Assembly: GCA_039527025.1 (NCBI GenBank)
Contig: BAAAJN010000007.1
Coordinates: 186,001 to 250,000 of the forward strand
Direction of reading: 5' to 3'
DNA from: Microlunatus lacustris
GTDB lineage: Bacteria > Actinomycetota > Actinomycetes > Propionibacteriales > Propionibacteriaceae
DNA: 64,000 bases
Below, piece after piece: positions 7,554 through 17,043 of the stretch. The notes below the pieces were generated by a model. It searched no databases. It was given only the letters and a program-made list of their open reading frames with translations, and had not been told where the DNA came from. Positions within the stretch are counted from its first letter, which is position 1. Each line of letters starts with the position of its first letter. A program made the translations under genes and the position numbers.

Positions 7554-8021
7554 TCAGCGCTTGCCCTTCTTGCCGGACTTCTTGCCCTTGTCCCTGTCCT
7601 TGCCCTTGTCCTTGTCCTTGTCCTTGTCCTTGTCCTTGTCCTTGTCCTTCACCACGGTCTTGATCTTGGCCGCCGCCTTGTCCTTGGCCGCCTTGGTCTT
7701 GGTCTTGGTCCTGGTCCCCGCCCGGGCCTTTCCGGCCTCGGCGCTCCCGGCCGCATCAGCAGCCACGGAGCCGCCCTCCGGCACCGGCCGCCTGGCTGCG
7801 GCAGCGGCCCTGGCCGCCGGACCCCGGGTGGCCCCGCCGCGGCTGCGCAGGTCGACGCCGGACTCCTTGACCAGGCCGTGCACGAAGCCGAACGAGCGGC
7901 CCGTGCCCTCCGCGATCGCCCGGATGCTCTCCCCCGCCGCGTACCGCTGCCCCAGCTGAGCGGCGAGCTCGGCCCGCTGGGTGCCCGTGATGCGCGATCC
8001 TCGTGCCAGTGCCTGCGCCAC
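7554..8021 (-). CDS. conserved actinobacterial HTH protein with Lys-Asp repeat tail
   Basis: A 155-residue protein. The first 65 residues, with RGSRITGTQRAELAAQLGQR, then SIRAIAEGTGRSFGFVH and LRSRGGATRG, form a helix-turn-helix found throughout actinobacteria as a short DNA-binding protein. The C-terminal half is Ala/Lys-rich and ends in about seven perfect Lys-Asp units and a KGKKSGKKGKR tail, probably disordered and suited to nucleic-acid contacts. GTG 8021 is preceded by AGGAGG 4 nt upstream; the frame upstream of it is not protein-like. It lies next to the ABC-F gene, on the same strand. The regulatory targets are unknown. Confidence 0.85.
   Translation of the reverse strand: MAQALARGSRITGTQRAELAAQLGQRYAAGESIRAIAEGTGRSFGFVHGLVKESGVDLRSRGGATRGPAARAAAAARRPVPEGGSVAADAAGSAEAGKARAGTRTKTKTKAAKDKAAAKIKTVVKDKDKDKDKDKDKDKGKDRDKGKKSGKKGKR
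7605..7646. repeat. in-frame hexanucleotide tandem repeat, 7 x CTTGTC
   Basis: Seven perfect CTTGTC units on the plus strand encode an Asp-Lys run in the HTH protein on the minus strand. Imperfect units flank it from 7581 and again at 7671-7710. Being a multiple of three, slippage would change tail length without breaking the frame. Confidence 0.95.
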
Positions 8022-8138
8022 TCCGCCTCCTGTGCTGGGTCGCGTCCCGCGACGTCGGCACCATGATCGTCGGCCGGTGATCATGGGGCAAGCGGTCGGA
8101 CGCAGGATGATCATGAGCGCCACCAGGGCGCCAGCTGA

Positions 8139-9737
<1,599 letters not shown>

Positions 9738-9853
9738 GTTCTGCTCTGACTTCCATCTGCCCGGGTGGTCCGGGCTGTTCCGTGGGACTGCGGTTCGTGC
9801 GGGACGGGTGGGCGGGGTGGGGGGGACCGGTGCCGGACGCACGTCCGGCCGCA

Positions 9854-9877
9854 GCCCGGGTCGTTCAGGACCCGGGC
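9854..9877 (-). terminator. hairpin ending the suf operon
   Basis: A perfect 9-bp stem GCCCGGGTC / GACCCGGGC with a 6-nt loop begins 28 bases past the sufT stop. No U-tract follows, as is common in high-GC actinobacteria. Confidence 0.6.
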
Positions 9878-9905
9878 GGCGGCCGGTCAGGCGTCGGGTG
9901 AGCGC

Positions 9906-10328
9906 TCAGACGTTGAAGCCCAGCGCCCGCAGCTGCTCGCGGCCGTCGTCGGTGATCTTCTCCAGGCCCCACGGCGGCATCCAGACCCAGTTGATGACGA
10001 AGCCGTTGACCAGGCCCTCGAGCGCGGACCCGACCTGGTCCTCGATCACGTCGGTCAGCGGGCAGGCCGCCGAGGTGAGGGTCATGTCGATGGTCAGCGA
10101 CCCGTCGTCCTCCAGCTTGAGCCCGTAGATCAGGCCCAGGTCGACGACGTTGATCCCCAGCTCGGGGTCGACGACGTCCTTGAGGGCCTCCTCGAGGTCC
10201 TCCAGGCTGGCGCGGGCGCTCCACGCCGCGTCGGCGTCGGGGAGCTCGTCGCGGACGAGGTCTGAGGGCCGCGGTGCGGTGGTGGTGCCGTCCTCGATGG
10301 TGTCGGTCCCGGTCTTCAGCTCGGTCAT
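9906..10328 (-). CDS. sufT: SufT-like DUF59 iron-sulfur maturation factor
   Basis: A 140-residue DUF59 (MIP18-like) protein, last gene of the suf operon. Its conserved core has VVDPELGINVVDLGLIYGL (about 52-70) and TSAACPLTD with Cys89, the residue expected to contact the metal or cluster. DUF59 proteins help load Fe-S clusters onto client enzymes. The first 40 residues are variable and acidic. The ATG overlaps the sufU stop as ATGA, so translation is coupled. Confidence 0.93.
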   Translation of the reverse strand: MTELKTGTDTIEDGTTTAPRPSDLVRDELPDADAAWSARASLEDLEEALKDVVDPELGINVVDLGLIYGLKLEDDGSLTIDMTLTSAACPLTDVIEDQVGSALEGLVNGFVINWVWMPPWGLEKITDDGREQLRALGFNV

Positions 10329-10798
10329 CGTGCAGCTCCCTGCTCGTCGGTGGTGCGGATCTGGTCGGCCTGCGCACGCAGCACGGCGTCCCTGAACGCC
10401 GACCATCCCAGCAGCGCGCACTTCACGCGCGCCGGGAACTTCGAGACGCCGGCGAAGGCGATGCCGTCCTCGAGACGGTCCTCGTCGGGCTCGAGGGTGC
10501 CCTTGCTCTGCATCAGCTCGAGGAACTCCTGGTGGAGCTCCAGCCCGTGCTCGACCGGGTGGCCGATCACCAGGTCGCTCATCACCGAGGTGGAGGCCTG
10601 CGAGATCGAGCAGCCCACGCCGGAGTACGAGACGTCGCTGACGCTGCCTCCGTCCAGGTGGACCCGCAGCGTCACCTCGTCCCCGCAGCTCGGGTTGACG
10701 TGGTGCACCTCGGCCTCGTACGGCTCGCGCAGACCGCTGTGGTGCTTCGCCCGGTAGTGGTCCAGGATGATCTCCTGGTACAGGTCGTCGACCTTCAC
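10325..10798 (-). CDS. sufU: SufU, zinc-dependent sulfur acceptor for SufS
   Basis: A 157-residue U-type scaffold homologue. Cys38 in NPSCGDE, Asp40, Cys63 in GVGCSIS and Cys127 in VKCALLGW are the zinc ligand set seen in SufU, which accepts persulfide sulfur from SufS. The insert between the second and third Cys is longer than in IscU, as expected for SufU. It overlaps both neighbours by 4 bases (ATGA at each end). It replaces SufE, which is absent. Confidence 0.95.
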   Translation of the reverse strand: MKVDDLYQEIILDHYRAKHHSGLREPYEAEVHHVNPSCGDEVTLRVHLDGGSVSDVSYSGVGCSISQASTSVMSDLVIGHPVEHGLELHQEFLELMQSKGTLEPDEDRLEDGIAFAGVSKFPARVKCALLGWSAFRDAVLRAQADQIRTTDEQGAAR

Positions 10799-12138
10799 CG
10801 CTCACCCCTCGAGAAGAACCTCACGGTGTAGTTCAACCCCTCGACCAGCTCGTCTATTTCCGCACGGGTCGTGTAGAGGTAGAACGAGGCCCGGGTCGAG
10901 GACTGGATGCCGAACCGCTCGTGCAGCGGCCGGGCGCAGTGGTGGCCGCCGCGGACGGCGATCCCACGGGAGTCCAGCAGCTGGCTGACGTCGTGCGGGT
11001 GGATGTCCCCCAGCGTGAACGAGATCGCCCCGCCCCGGTCGACCGGCTCGGCCGGACCGACGACCCGCAGCCCTGGCACGGTCGCCAGGCCCTGCAGCGC
11101 GTAGGCGGTGATCTGCTGCTCGTGCGCGGCGATCTGGTCCATCCCCAGGTCGGTCAGGTAGCTGGCCGCGGTGGCCAGGCCGACGGCCTGGGCGATCGGC
11201 GGGGTGCCGGCCTCGAAGCGGTGCGGCGGGGGCGCGAACGTCGAGCCGCTCATCTTGACGACCTCGATCATCTCCCCGCCGCCGAGGAACGGCGGCAGCT
11301 CGGCGAGCAGGTCGTAGCGGCCCCACAGCACGCCGATGCCGGTCGGGCCGACCATCTTGTGGCCGGTGAAGACCAGCAGGTCGGCACCGAGCGCCTGGAC
11401 GTCGACGGGCATCTGCGGCACCGACTGCGACGCGTCGACGACGACGAACGCCCCGACGGCGTGCGCCGCGGCGGCGATCTGGGCGACCGGGTTGAGGGTG
11501 CCCAGCACGTTGGAGACGTGCACGACGGAGACGATCTTGGTCCGCTCGTTGAGCAGCCCGTCGGCGACGGCCTTCTCCAGGTCCAGCCGACCGTCCTCGG
11601 TCACGTCGTACCAGCGCAGCACGGCGCCGGTCCGCTCCGCCAGCAGCTGCCACGGGACGATGTTGGAGTGGTGCTCCATCACCGACACGACGATCTCGTC
11701 CCCCGCCTGCAGCCGCGCGCCGAGCGTGTGGGCGGCGAGGTTCAGCGCCTCCGACGCGTTCTTGGTGAAGACGATCTCCTCGGAGCGCGCGGCCCCGACG
11801 AAGTTCCCCAGCGTGGCGCGGGCGCCCTCGAAGGCCTCGGTCGCCTCGCCGCCCAGCAGGTGCATGGCCCGGGCGACGTTGGCGTTGTGGTTGAGGTAGT
11901 GGTCCTCGATCGCCTCGACGACGACCCGGGGCTTCTGCGAGGTGTTGGCGCTGTCCAGGTACACCAGCGGCTGCCCGTCGGGCGTCGTGCGCTCCAGGAT
12001 CGGGAAGTCGGCACGGATGGCCTCGACGTCGAAGGGGATGGTCTCCTCCGGCGCCAGCTCGCCGACCGGCGCCGCGTCCAGCGGCACCGTCGGCGCGTAC
12101 TCGGGCAGCCGCTCGGCTGCCTCGACCTCGGTGGTCAT
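10795..12138 (-). CDS. sufS: cysteine desulfurase SufS
   Basis: A 447-residue PLP enzyme (group II desulfurase) that takes sulfur from cysteine. PLP-binding Lys261 lies in FTGHKMVGPTG, with ASQSVPQ upstream and EHHSNIVPW near 155. The sulfur-carrying Cys401 is in RGGHHCARPLHERFG. About 35 extra residues (EVEAAERLPEYAPTVPLDAA and on) precede the usual start at FDVEAIRADFPIL; they are acidic and probably disordered. It lies 4 bases after sufC and overlaps sufU by 4. Confidence 0.97.
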   Translation of the reverse strand: MTTEVEAAERLPEYAPTVPLDAAPVGELAPEETIPFDVEAIRADFPILERTTPDGQPLVYLDSANTSQKPRVVVEAIEDHYLNHNANVARAMHLLGGEATEAFEGARATLGNFVGAARSEEIVFTKNASEALNLAAHTLGARLQAGDEIVVSVMEHHSNIVPWQLLAERTGAVLRWYDVTEDGRLDLEKAVADGLLNERTKIVSVVHVSNVLGTLNPVAQIAAAAHAVGAFVVVDASQSVPQMPVDVQALGADLLVFTGHKMVGPTGIGVLWGRYDLLAELPPFLGGGEMIEVVKMSGSTFAPPPHRFEAGTPPIAQAVGLATAASYLTDLGMDQIAAHEQQITAYALQGLATVPGLRVVGPAEPVDRGGAISFTLGDIHPHDVSQLLDSRGIAVRGGHHCARPLHERFGIQSSTRASFYLYTTRAEIDELVEGLNYTVRFFSRGER

Positions 12139-12142
12139 GTGC

Positions 12143-12922
12143 TCACTCAGCTCCGGCGGTCGCCGCGGCGGCAGCCTTGACGTAGCGGTCGTAGCCCTCG
12201 ACCTCGAGCCGCTCGGCCAGCTCCTGGCCGCCCTGCTCGGCGACCCGGCCGGCGACGAAGACGTGCACGAAGTCGGGCTTGATGTAGCGCAGGATGCGCG
12301 TGTAGTGCGTGATCAGCAGCACGCCGCGGTCACCCTGGGCCGAGAACCGGTTGACGCCCTCGGAGACGATGCGCAGCGCGTCGATGTCCAGACCGGAGTC
12401 GGTCTCGTCGAGGATCGCGAACTTCGGGTTGAGCAGCTCCAGCTGGACGATCTCGTGGCGCTTCTTCTCGCCACCGGAGAAGCCCTCGTTGACGCTGCGG
12501 TTGGCGAACTCGCGGTCCATCTGGACCTTGTCCATCGCGGAGTTGACGTCCTTGACCCAGGTGCGCAGCTTCGGCGCCTGGCCGTCGACGGCGGTCTTGG
12601 CGGTGCGGAGGAAGTTCGACACCGAGACGCCCGGCACCTCGACGGGGTACTGCATGGCCAGGAACAGCCCGGCCCGCGCCCGCTCGTCGACGCTCATCTG
12701 CAGCAGGTCCTCCCCGTCCAGGGTGACGCTGCCGGAGGTGATCGTGTACTTGGGGTGCCCGGCGATGGAGTAGGCGAGGGTGGACTTGCCGGAGCCGTTC
12801 GGCCCCATGATCGCGTGCGTCTCACCGGACCGGATGGTCAGGTCGACCCCCTTGAGGATCTCCTTGGTCCCGGACTCGGTGTCGACGGTGACGTGCAGGT
12901 CGCGGATCTCGAGCGTGGCCAT
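12143..12922 (-). CDS. sufC: SUF ABC-type ATPase SufC
   Basis: A 259-residue ATPase of the SufBCD scaffold complex. Walker A MGPNGSGKSTLAY (about 39-51), signature FSGGEKKRHEIVQL, Walker B AILDETDSGLD and the H-loop LITHYTR are intact. ATP-driven dimerisation opens the SufB-SufD core for cluster assembly. The C-terminal tail (KAAAAATAGAE) is alanine-rich. It sits 27 bases after the Rieske ferredoxin gene and 4 before sufS, in a single leftward operon. Confidence 0.97.
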   Translation of the reverse strand: MATLEIRDLHVTVDTESGTKEILKGVDLTIRSGETHAIMGPNGSGKSTLAYSIAGHPKYTITSGSVTLDGEDLLQMSVDERARAGLFLAMQYPVEVPGVSVSNFLRTAKTAVDGQAPKLRTWVKDVNSAMDKVQMDREFANRSVNEGFSGGEKKRHEIVQLELLNPKFAILDETDSGLDIDALRIVSEGVNRFSAQGDRGVLLITHYTRILRYIKPDFVHVFVAGRVAEQGGQELAERLEVEGYDRYVKAAAAATAGAE

Positions 12923-12949
12923 GTCTGTGTCTCCTGGTGAAGTTCGTGT

Positions 12950-13270
12950 TCAGTTCGTGGGGCTGGTGACGTCCACCAGCAGGTCGTCGCCCTCGACCCG
13001 GACCGGGTAGACGGCGACCTTCTCGGTGGCCGGCAGCCCGGTCGGCTTGCCGGTGCGGAGGTCGAAGCGGGACCCGTGCAGGTAGCACTCGATCTCGCCG
13101 TCCTCGACGTCGCCCTCGCTCAGCGGGATGGCGGCGTGGCTGCACAGGTCGGCGATCGCGTAGTAGTCGTCACCGCTGCGGACCACGGCCACGTCCTCCC
13201 CGTCGACCTCGACGGCCAGGGCGGTGCCGGCCTTGAGCTCGGCCAGGGCGCAGGCCCGGACGAAGCTCAT
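12950..13270 (-). CDS. Rieske-type ferredoxin inside the suf operon
   Basis: A 106-residue non-heme Rieske protein. The 2Fe-2S ligands are Cys43 and His45 (DLCSHAAIPL) and Cys62 and His65 (ECYLHGSRFDL). It resembles the small ferredoxins of aromatic dioxygenases, which is how such genes are often named, but its fixed place between sufD and sufC in actinobacteria suggests an electron-transfer role in cluster assembly; that is inference. ATG 13270 overlaps the sufD stop (ATGA). Confidence 0.93.
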   Translation of the reverse strand: MSFVRACALAELKAGTALAVEVDGEDVAVVRSGDDYYAIADLCSHAAIPLSEGDVEDGEIECYLHGSRFDLRTGKPTGLPATEKVAVYPVRVEGDDLLVDVTSPTN

Positions 13271-14595
13271 CCGATCCTCCCGGCCTCGGTGGCGGTCTCG
13301 TCGTGCGCCGGGCTCGGGACGCCGTCGGCGCTGCCGGTGCCGTCGGGGCCCGGGGTGGGCAGGTCGGTGCTGCCGGTGCCCAGCGGGATGCCGACGTTGA
13401 CGGCCAGCTCGGCCTCGACGGCCTCCAGCAGCTTGGCCTCGACCTCGGGCACGCCGACCTTGCGGATGATGTCGGCGAAGAAGCCGTGCACCACCAGCCG
13501 GCGGGCCTCGGCCTCGTCGATGCCCCGGCTGCGCAGGTAGAACAGCTGCTCGTCGTCGAAGCGACCGGTGGTGGAGGCGTGACCGGCGCCGGCGATCTCG
13601 CCGGTCTCGATCTCCAGGTTCGGCACCGAGTCGGCGCGGCAGCCGTCGGTGAGGACGAGGTTGCGGTTCGACTCGTAGGTCTCGATGCCCTCGGCGACCT
13701 TGCGGATCAGCACGTCGCCGATCCACACGGTGTGGGCGCCCCGGCCCTGCAGCGCGCCGCGGTAGTCGACGTCGGAGCGGGTGCGGGGGGCGTTGTGGTC
13801 GACGAACAGGCGGTGCTCGAGGTGCTGGTCGGCGTCGGCGAAGTACAGGCCGAACATCTCCGACTGGGCCCCGGGGCCGGCGTAGGAGACGTTGCTGTGC
13901 AGCCGCACCAGGTCACCGCCGAAGCTGACGACGACGTGCTTGTACGTCGCGTCCCGGCCCACCGAGGCCTCGTGCTGGCCCGCGTGCGCGGCGTCGTCGG
14001 CCCAGTCCTGGACGCTGACCACCGTGAGCTGGGCGCCGTCGCCGACGACCACCTCGAGGTTGCCGGTGTGCGCCCCGGAGCCCTCGTGCCGCAGCACGAC
14101 GGTCGCCTTGCTGAACGCGCCCGCCTCGACGACGGTGTGCGCGTTCGAACGGCGACCGGCGCCCTGGCCGGTGATCGTCACCGTGAGCGGGGCGGTCACC
14201 TCGTGCTCGGCGGGGATCCGCAGGTGCAGGCCGTCCGGCGTGCCCGCCGACGCGGCGGCCGCGGGGCCGTCGGTGGGGACGAGCACGGAGCCGCGGACGC
14301 CCTCGCCGGGCGCCAGCGTGCCGGCCTCGACGCCCTCGGGCACGGAGACCGCGACGTCGACCGCGCCGTCCTCGGTGGGCAGCGCGTCGAGCAGGCCCTG
14401 CATCCGCTTGAGCGGGGTGAAGCGCCAGACCTCCTCACGCCCGGTGGGGCGCGGGTGGTCCGCCGGGTCGAACGAGCCGACCGGGTGCAGGTGGCTGGCG
14501 ATCTTGTCCGTCGTCTCGACGGCGCCGGCCACGGCGTCCGCCGACTGGGCGGCGGACTCGGCCGCCGTGCTCGGGTCGGTGTCAACAATCGTCAC
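13267..14595 (-). CDS. sufD: Fe-S scaffold subunit SufD
   Basis: A 442-residue beta-helix protein of the SufBCD complex. The core has the family pattern HNAPRTRSDVDYRGALQGRG and the C-terminal SRGIDEAEARRLVVHGFF, near the His used at the SufB-SufD interface. A low-complexity Gly/Thr/Pro tail of about 40 residues follows the usual end of the domain. It follows sufB after an 85-base gap that holds a hairpin, and overlaps the Rieske gene by 4 bases. Confidence 0.96.
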   Translation of the reverse strand: MTIVDTDPSTAAESAAQSADAVAGAVETTDKIASHLHPVGSFDPADHPRPTGREEVWRFTPLKRMQGLLDALPTEDGAVDVAVSVPEGVEAGTLAPGEGVRGSVLVPTDGPAAAASAGTPDGLHLRIPAEHEVTAPLTVTITGQGAGRRSNAHTVVEAGAFSKATVVLRHEGSGAHTGNLEVVVGDGAQLTVVSVQDWADDAAHAGQHEASVGRDATYKHVVVSFGGDLVRLHSNVSYAGPGAQSEMFGLYFADADQHLEHRLFVDHNAPRTRSDVDYRGALQGRGAHTVWIGDVLIRKVAEGIETYESNRNLVLTDGCRADSVPNLEIETGEIAGAGHASTTGRFDDEQLFYLRSRGIDEAEARRLVVHGFFADIIRKVGVPEVEAKLLEAVEAELAVNVGIPLGTGSTDLPTPGPDGTGSADGVPSPAHDETATEAGRIG

Positions 14596-14627
14596 GGAAG
14601 ACGTTCTCTCTCTGGGGATCCGGGGTG

Positions 14628-14657
14628 GCCCTCCCGCGGCTGGCGACGCGGGAGGGC
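14628..14657 (-). other. hairpin between sufB and sufD
   Basis: A perfect 11-bp stem GCCCTCCCGCG / CGCGGGAGGGC with an 8-nt loop fills the only sizeable gap inside the suf operon. It could protect the sufB message, attenuate transcription, or be a processing site. Confidence 0.7.
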
Positions 14658-14680
14658 TCGGGGCGGGAGCGGGGCCGGCG

Positions 14681-16138
14681 TCAGCCGACCGCGCCCTCCA
14701 TCTGCAGCTCGATCAGCCGGTTGAGCTCGAGGGCGTACTCCATCGGCAGCTCACGGGCGATGGGCTCGACGAAGCCCCGGACGATCATGGCCATCGCCTC
14801 GTCCTCGCCCAGACCGCGGCTCATCAGGTAGAAGAGCTGGTCGTCGGAGACCTTCGAGACGGTCGCCTCGTGGGCCATCGACACGTCGTCCTCGCGGACG
14901 TCGACGTAGGGGTAGGTGTCGGAGCGGCTGATCTGGTCGACCAGCAGCGCGTCGCACTTGACCACCGAGGCGGAGTGCGAGGCACCCTCCTGGACCTGGA
15001 CCAGGCCCCGGTAGGAGGTCCGCCCACCGCCGCGGGCCACGGACTTGGAGATGATCGAGCTCGAGGTGTACGGCGCGCAGTGCACCATCTTGGAGCCGGC
15101 GTCCTGGTGCTGGCCCTCGCCGGCGAAGGCGATGGACAGCGTCTCGCCCTTGGCGTGGGCGCCCATCAGGTAGACGGCCGGGTACTTCATGGTGACCTTG
15201 GAGCCGATGTTGCCGTCGATCCACTCCATCGTCGCGCCCTCCTCGCAGGTGGCGCGCTTGGTGACGAGGTTGTAGACGTTGTTCGACCAGTTCTGGATGG
15301 TCGTGTAGCGGCAGCGGGCGCCCTTCTTGACCACGATCTCCACGACCGCCGAGTGCAGCGAGTCCGACGAGTAGATCGGCGCGGTGCAGCCCTCGACGTA
15401 GTGCACGTAGGCGTCCTCGTCGACGATGATCAGCGTGCGCTCGAACTGGCCCATGTTCTCGGTGTTGATCCGGAAGTAGGCCTGCAGCGGGATCTCGACG
15501 TGCACGCCCTTCGGCACGTAGATGAACGAGCCGCCCGACCAGACGGCGGAGTTCAGCGCGGAGAACTTGTTGTCCCCGACGGGGATCACCGTGGCGAAGT
15601 ACTCGCGGAACAGGTCCGGGTACTCCTTCAGCGCGGTGTCGGTGTCGAGGAAGATGACGCCCTGCTTCTCGAGCTCCTCGTTGATCTTGTGGTAGACGAC
15701 CTCGGACTCGTACTGGGCCGCGACACCGGACACCAGGCGGGCCTTCTCGGCCTCCGGGATGCCCAGCTTGTCGTAGGTCGACTTGATGTCGGCCGGCAGG
15801 TCGTCCCAGGTGGTGGCCTGCTTCTCCGTCGAGCGGACGAAGTACTTGATGTTGTCGAAGTCGATGCCGTCGAGCTCGGCACCCCAGGTCGGCATGGGCT
15901 TGCGCTCGAACAGCCGCAGGCCCTTCATCCGCAGGTCGAGCATCCACTGGGGCTCGCTCTTGAGGGCGGAGATGTTGGCGACGACCTCGGGGGTCAGGCC
16001 GCGCTTGGCGGTCGAGCCGGCGACGTCGGAGTCGGACCAGCCGAAGCGGTACCGGCCGAGCGCCTCGAGGTGCTCGTCCTGGGTGTGGCCCGTGCCGACG
16101 GGTCCGGTGGTGGTGGTCGGCTCTTGGATCTGCGTCAT
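14681..16138 (-). CDS. sufB: Fe-S scaffold subunit SufB
   Basis: A 485-residue scaffold protein where Fe-S clusters are assembled. Family motifs include GWSDSDVAGSTAKRGL near the N-terminus, KSEPQWMLDLRMKGLR, and the central CTAPIYSSDSLHSAVVEI followed by KRATCEEGATMEWIDGNIGSK, where conserved cysteines carry sulfur. The C-terminus MSRGLGEDEAMAMIVRGFVE is shared with SufD. No intein is present, unlike SufB of some mycobacteria. ATG 16138 overlaps the sufR stop (ATGA). Confidence 0.97.
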   Translation of the reverse strand: MTQIQEPTTTTGPVGTGHTQDEHLEALGRYRFGWSDSDVAGSTAKRGLTPEVVANISALKSEPQWMLDLRMKGLRLFERKPMPTWGAELDGIDFDNIKYFVRSTEKQATTWDDLPADIKSTYDKLGIPEAEKARLVSGVAAQYESEVVYHKINEELEKQGVIFLDTDTALKEYPDLFREYFATVIPVGDNKFSALNSAVWSGGSFIYVPKGVHVEIPLQAYFRINTENMGQFERTLIIVDEDAYVHYVEGCTAPIYSSDSLHSAVVEIVVKKGARCRYTTIQNWSNNVYNLVTKRATCEEGATMEWIDGNIGSKVTMKYPAVYLMGAHAKGETLSIAFAGEGQHQDAGSKMVHCAPYTSSSIISKSVARGGGRTSYRGLVQVQEGASHSASVVKCDALLVDQISRSDTYPYVDVREDDVSMAHEATVSKVSDDQLFYLMSRGLGEDEAMAMIVRGFVEPIARELPMEYALELNRLIELQMEGAVG

Positions 16139-16962
16139 GGTGCGGGCCTCTCCTCAGGGGTGGTCATATCCGTGCTCGTCGGCGGAGCGGAGCGAGTTCC
16201 AGCCCCTGCGGCGAGCAGTGTGCGGTCGTGCTGGTCAGTGCGAGCTGCGGTGGTGCTGGTGGTGCTCGCGGGGATGTGGGTCGTGCAGACCCCGTCCCCG
16301 TGGGCGAGGGTGGCGAGCCGCTGGACGTGGACGCCCAGGACCCGGGAGAACATCTCGGTCTCCACCTCGCACAGCTGCGGGAAGCGCTCGGCCACGTGGG
16401 CGACCGGGCAGTGGTGCTGGCACAGCTGCTCGCCGAGGGCGGAGGGCCGGACCGAGGCGACGTAGCCGTCGGCGGTCAGGGCTCCGGCGAGGGCCAGAGC
16501 GGGCGACACCGACGGGTCCGCGTCCAGGGCCTCGCGGTAGCGCTGCTCGGCCGGGGCCGCCCGGCGCGCTGCGAAGGTCCGCACAGAATCAGAACCCGCC
16601 TCGTCGGCCAGGAATTCCAGCGCATCGATGGCGATGTCGTCGTAGGCGGAGGGGAAGTCGGCCCGGCCGGCGTCGGTCAGTGCGAACACCTTGGCGGGAC
16701 GGCCCCGGCCGCGGGAGCCGTAGACCCGTTGCTCGCGAGCGGTCAGCACACCGCGCTCCAGCAGCACGTCCAGGTGCCGGCGGACGGCGGCGGCAGTCAG
16801 CCCCAGCCGTTCCCCGAGGGCTGCGGCGGTGGACGGACCGTGCTCCAGGATGGACTGGGCCACCCGCTGCCGGGTGGAGGCGTCCACGTCGGTGGCCCGC
16901 AGACCGGCGTCGGGCGCGCCGGGACCAGGAGCGCGCACGGCGACGTCCTGGGGGTTTTTCAC
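16135..16962 (-). CDS. sufR: SufR, Fe-S-sensing repressor of the suf operon
   Basis: A 275-residue DeoR/ArsR-like winged HTH (about 30-100: VRRHLDVLLERGVLTAREQR, then GRGRPAKVFALTDAGR) followed by a cluster-binding domain with Cys181, Cys185, Cys198 and Cys226. In cyanobacteria and mycobacteria SufR represses its own suf operon when it holds a cluster. It is the first gene of the operon and is coupled to sufB by an ATGA overlap. GTG 16962 has no ribosome site and appears leaderless. The last 45 residues are a Thr/Ser-rich tail of unknown use. Confidence 0.94.
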   Translation of the reverse strand: MKNPQDVAVRAPGPGAPDAGLRATDVDASTRQRVAQSILEHGPSTAAALGERLGLTAAAVRRHLDVLLERGVLTAREQRVYGSRGRGRPAKVFALTDAGRADFPSAYDDIAIDALEFLADEAGSDSVRTFAARRAAPAEQRYREALDADPSVSPALALAGALTADGYVASVRPSALGEQLCQHHCPVAHVAERFPQLCEVETEMFSRVLGVHVQRLATLAHGDGVCTTHIPASTTSTTAARTDQHDRTLLAAGAGTRSAPPTSTDMTTPEERPAP

Positions 16963-16998
16963 TACGCCAGTGTGCTCTTATTCGCCAACCCCGTTCAA
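16959..16998 (-). promoter_or_regulatory. suf operon promoter with probable SufR operator
   Basis: On the minus strand TTGAAC (16998-16993), an 18-nt spacer and CACACT (16974-16969) are followed 6 nt later by the GTG of sufR. The inverted repeat ACACT-N5-AGTGA (16973-16959) covers the -10 box and the start codon. As I recall, a very similar ACACT-N5-TGTGA site is reported for mycobacterial SufR. A repressor there would block RNA polymerase directly. Confidence 0.65.
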
Positions 16999-17043
16999 GC
17001 AAGGCCCGCCTTACCCGGGGAGACGTCCCTCACGCCCCAGGGG

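Noticed and set aside
7605..7646. Tandem repeat as a possible CRISPR array
   Set aside because: Units are 6 bases with no spacers and encode a Lys-Asp run in a real gene.
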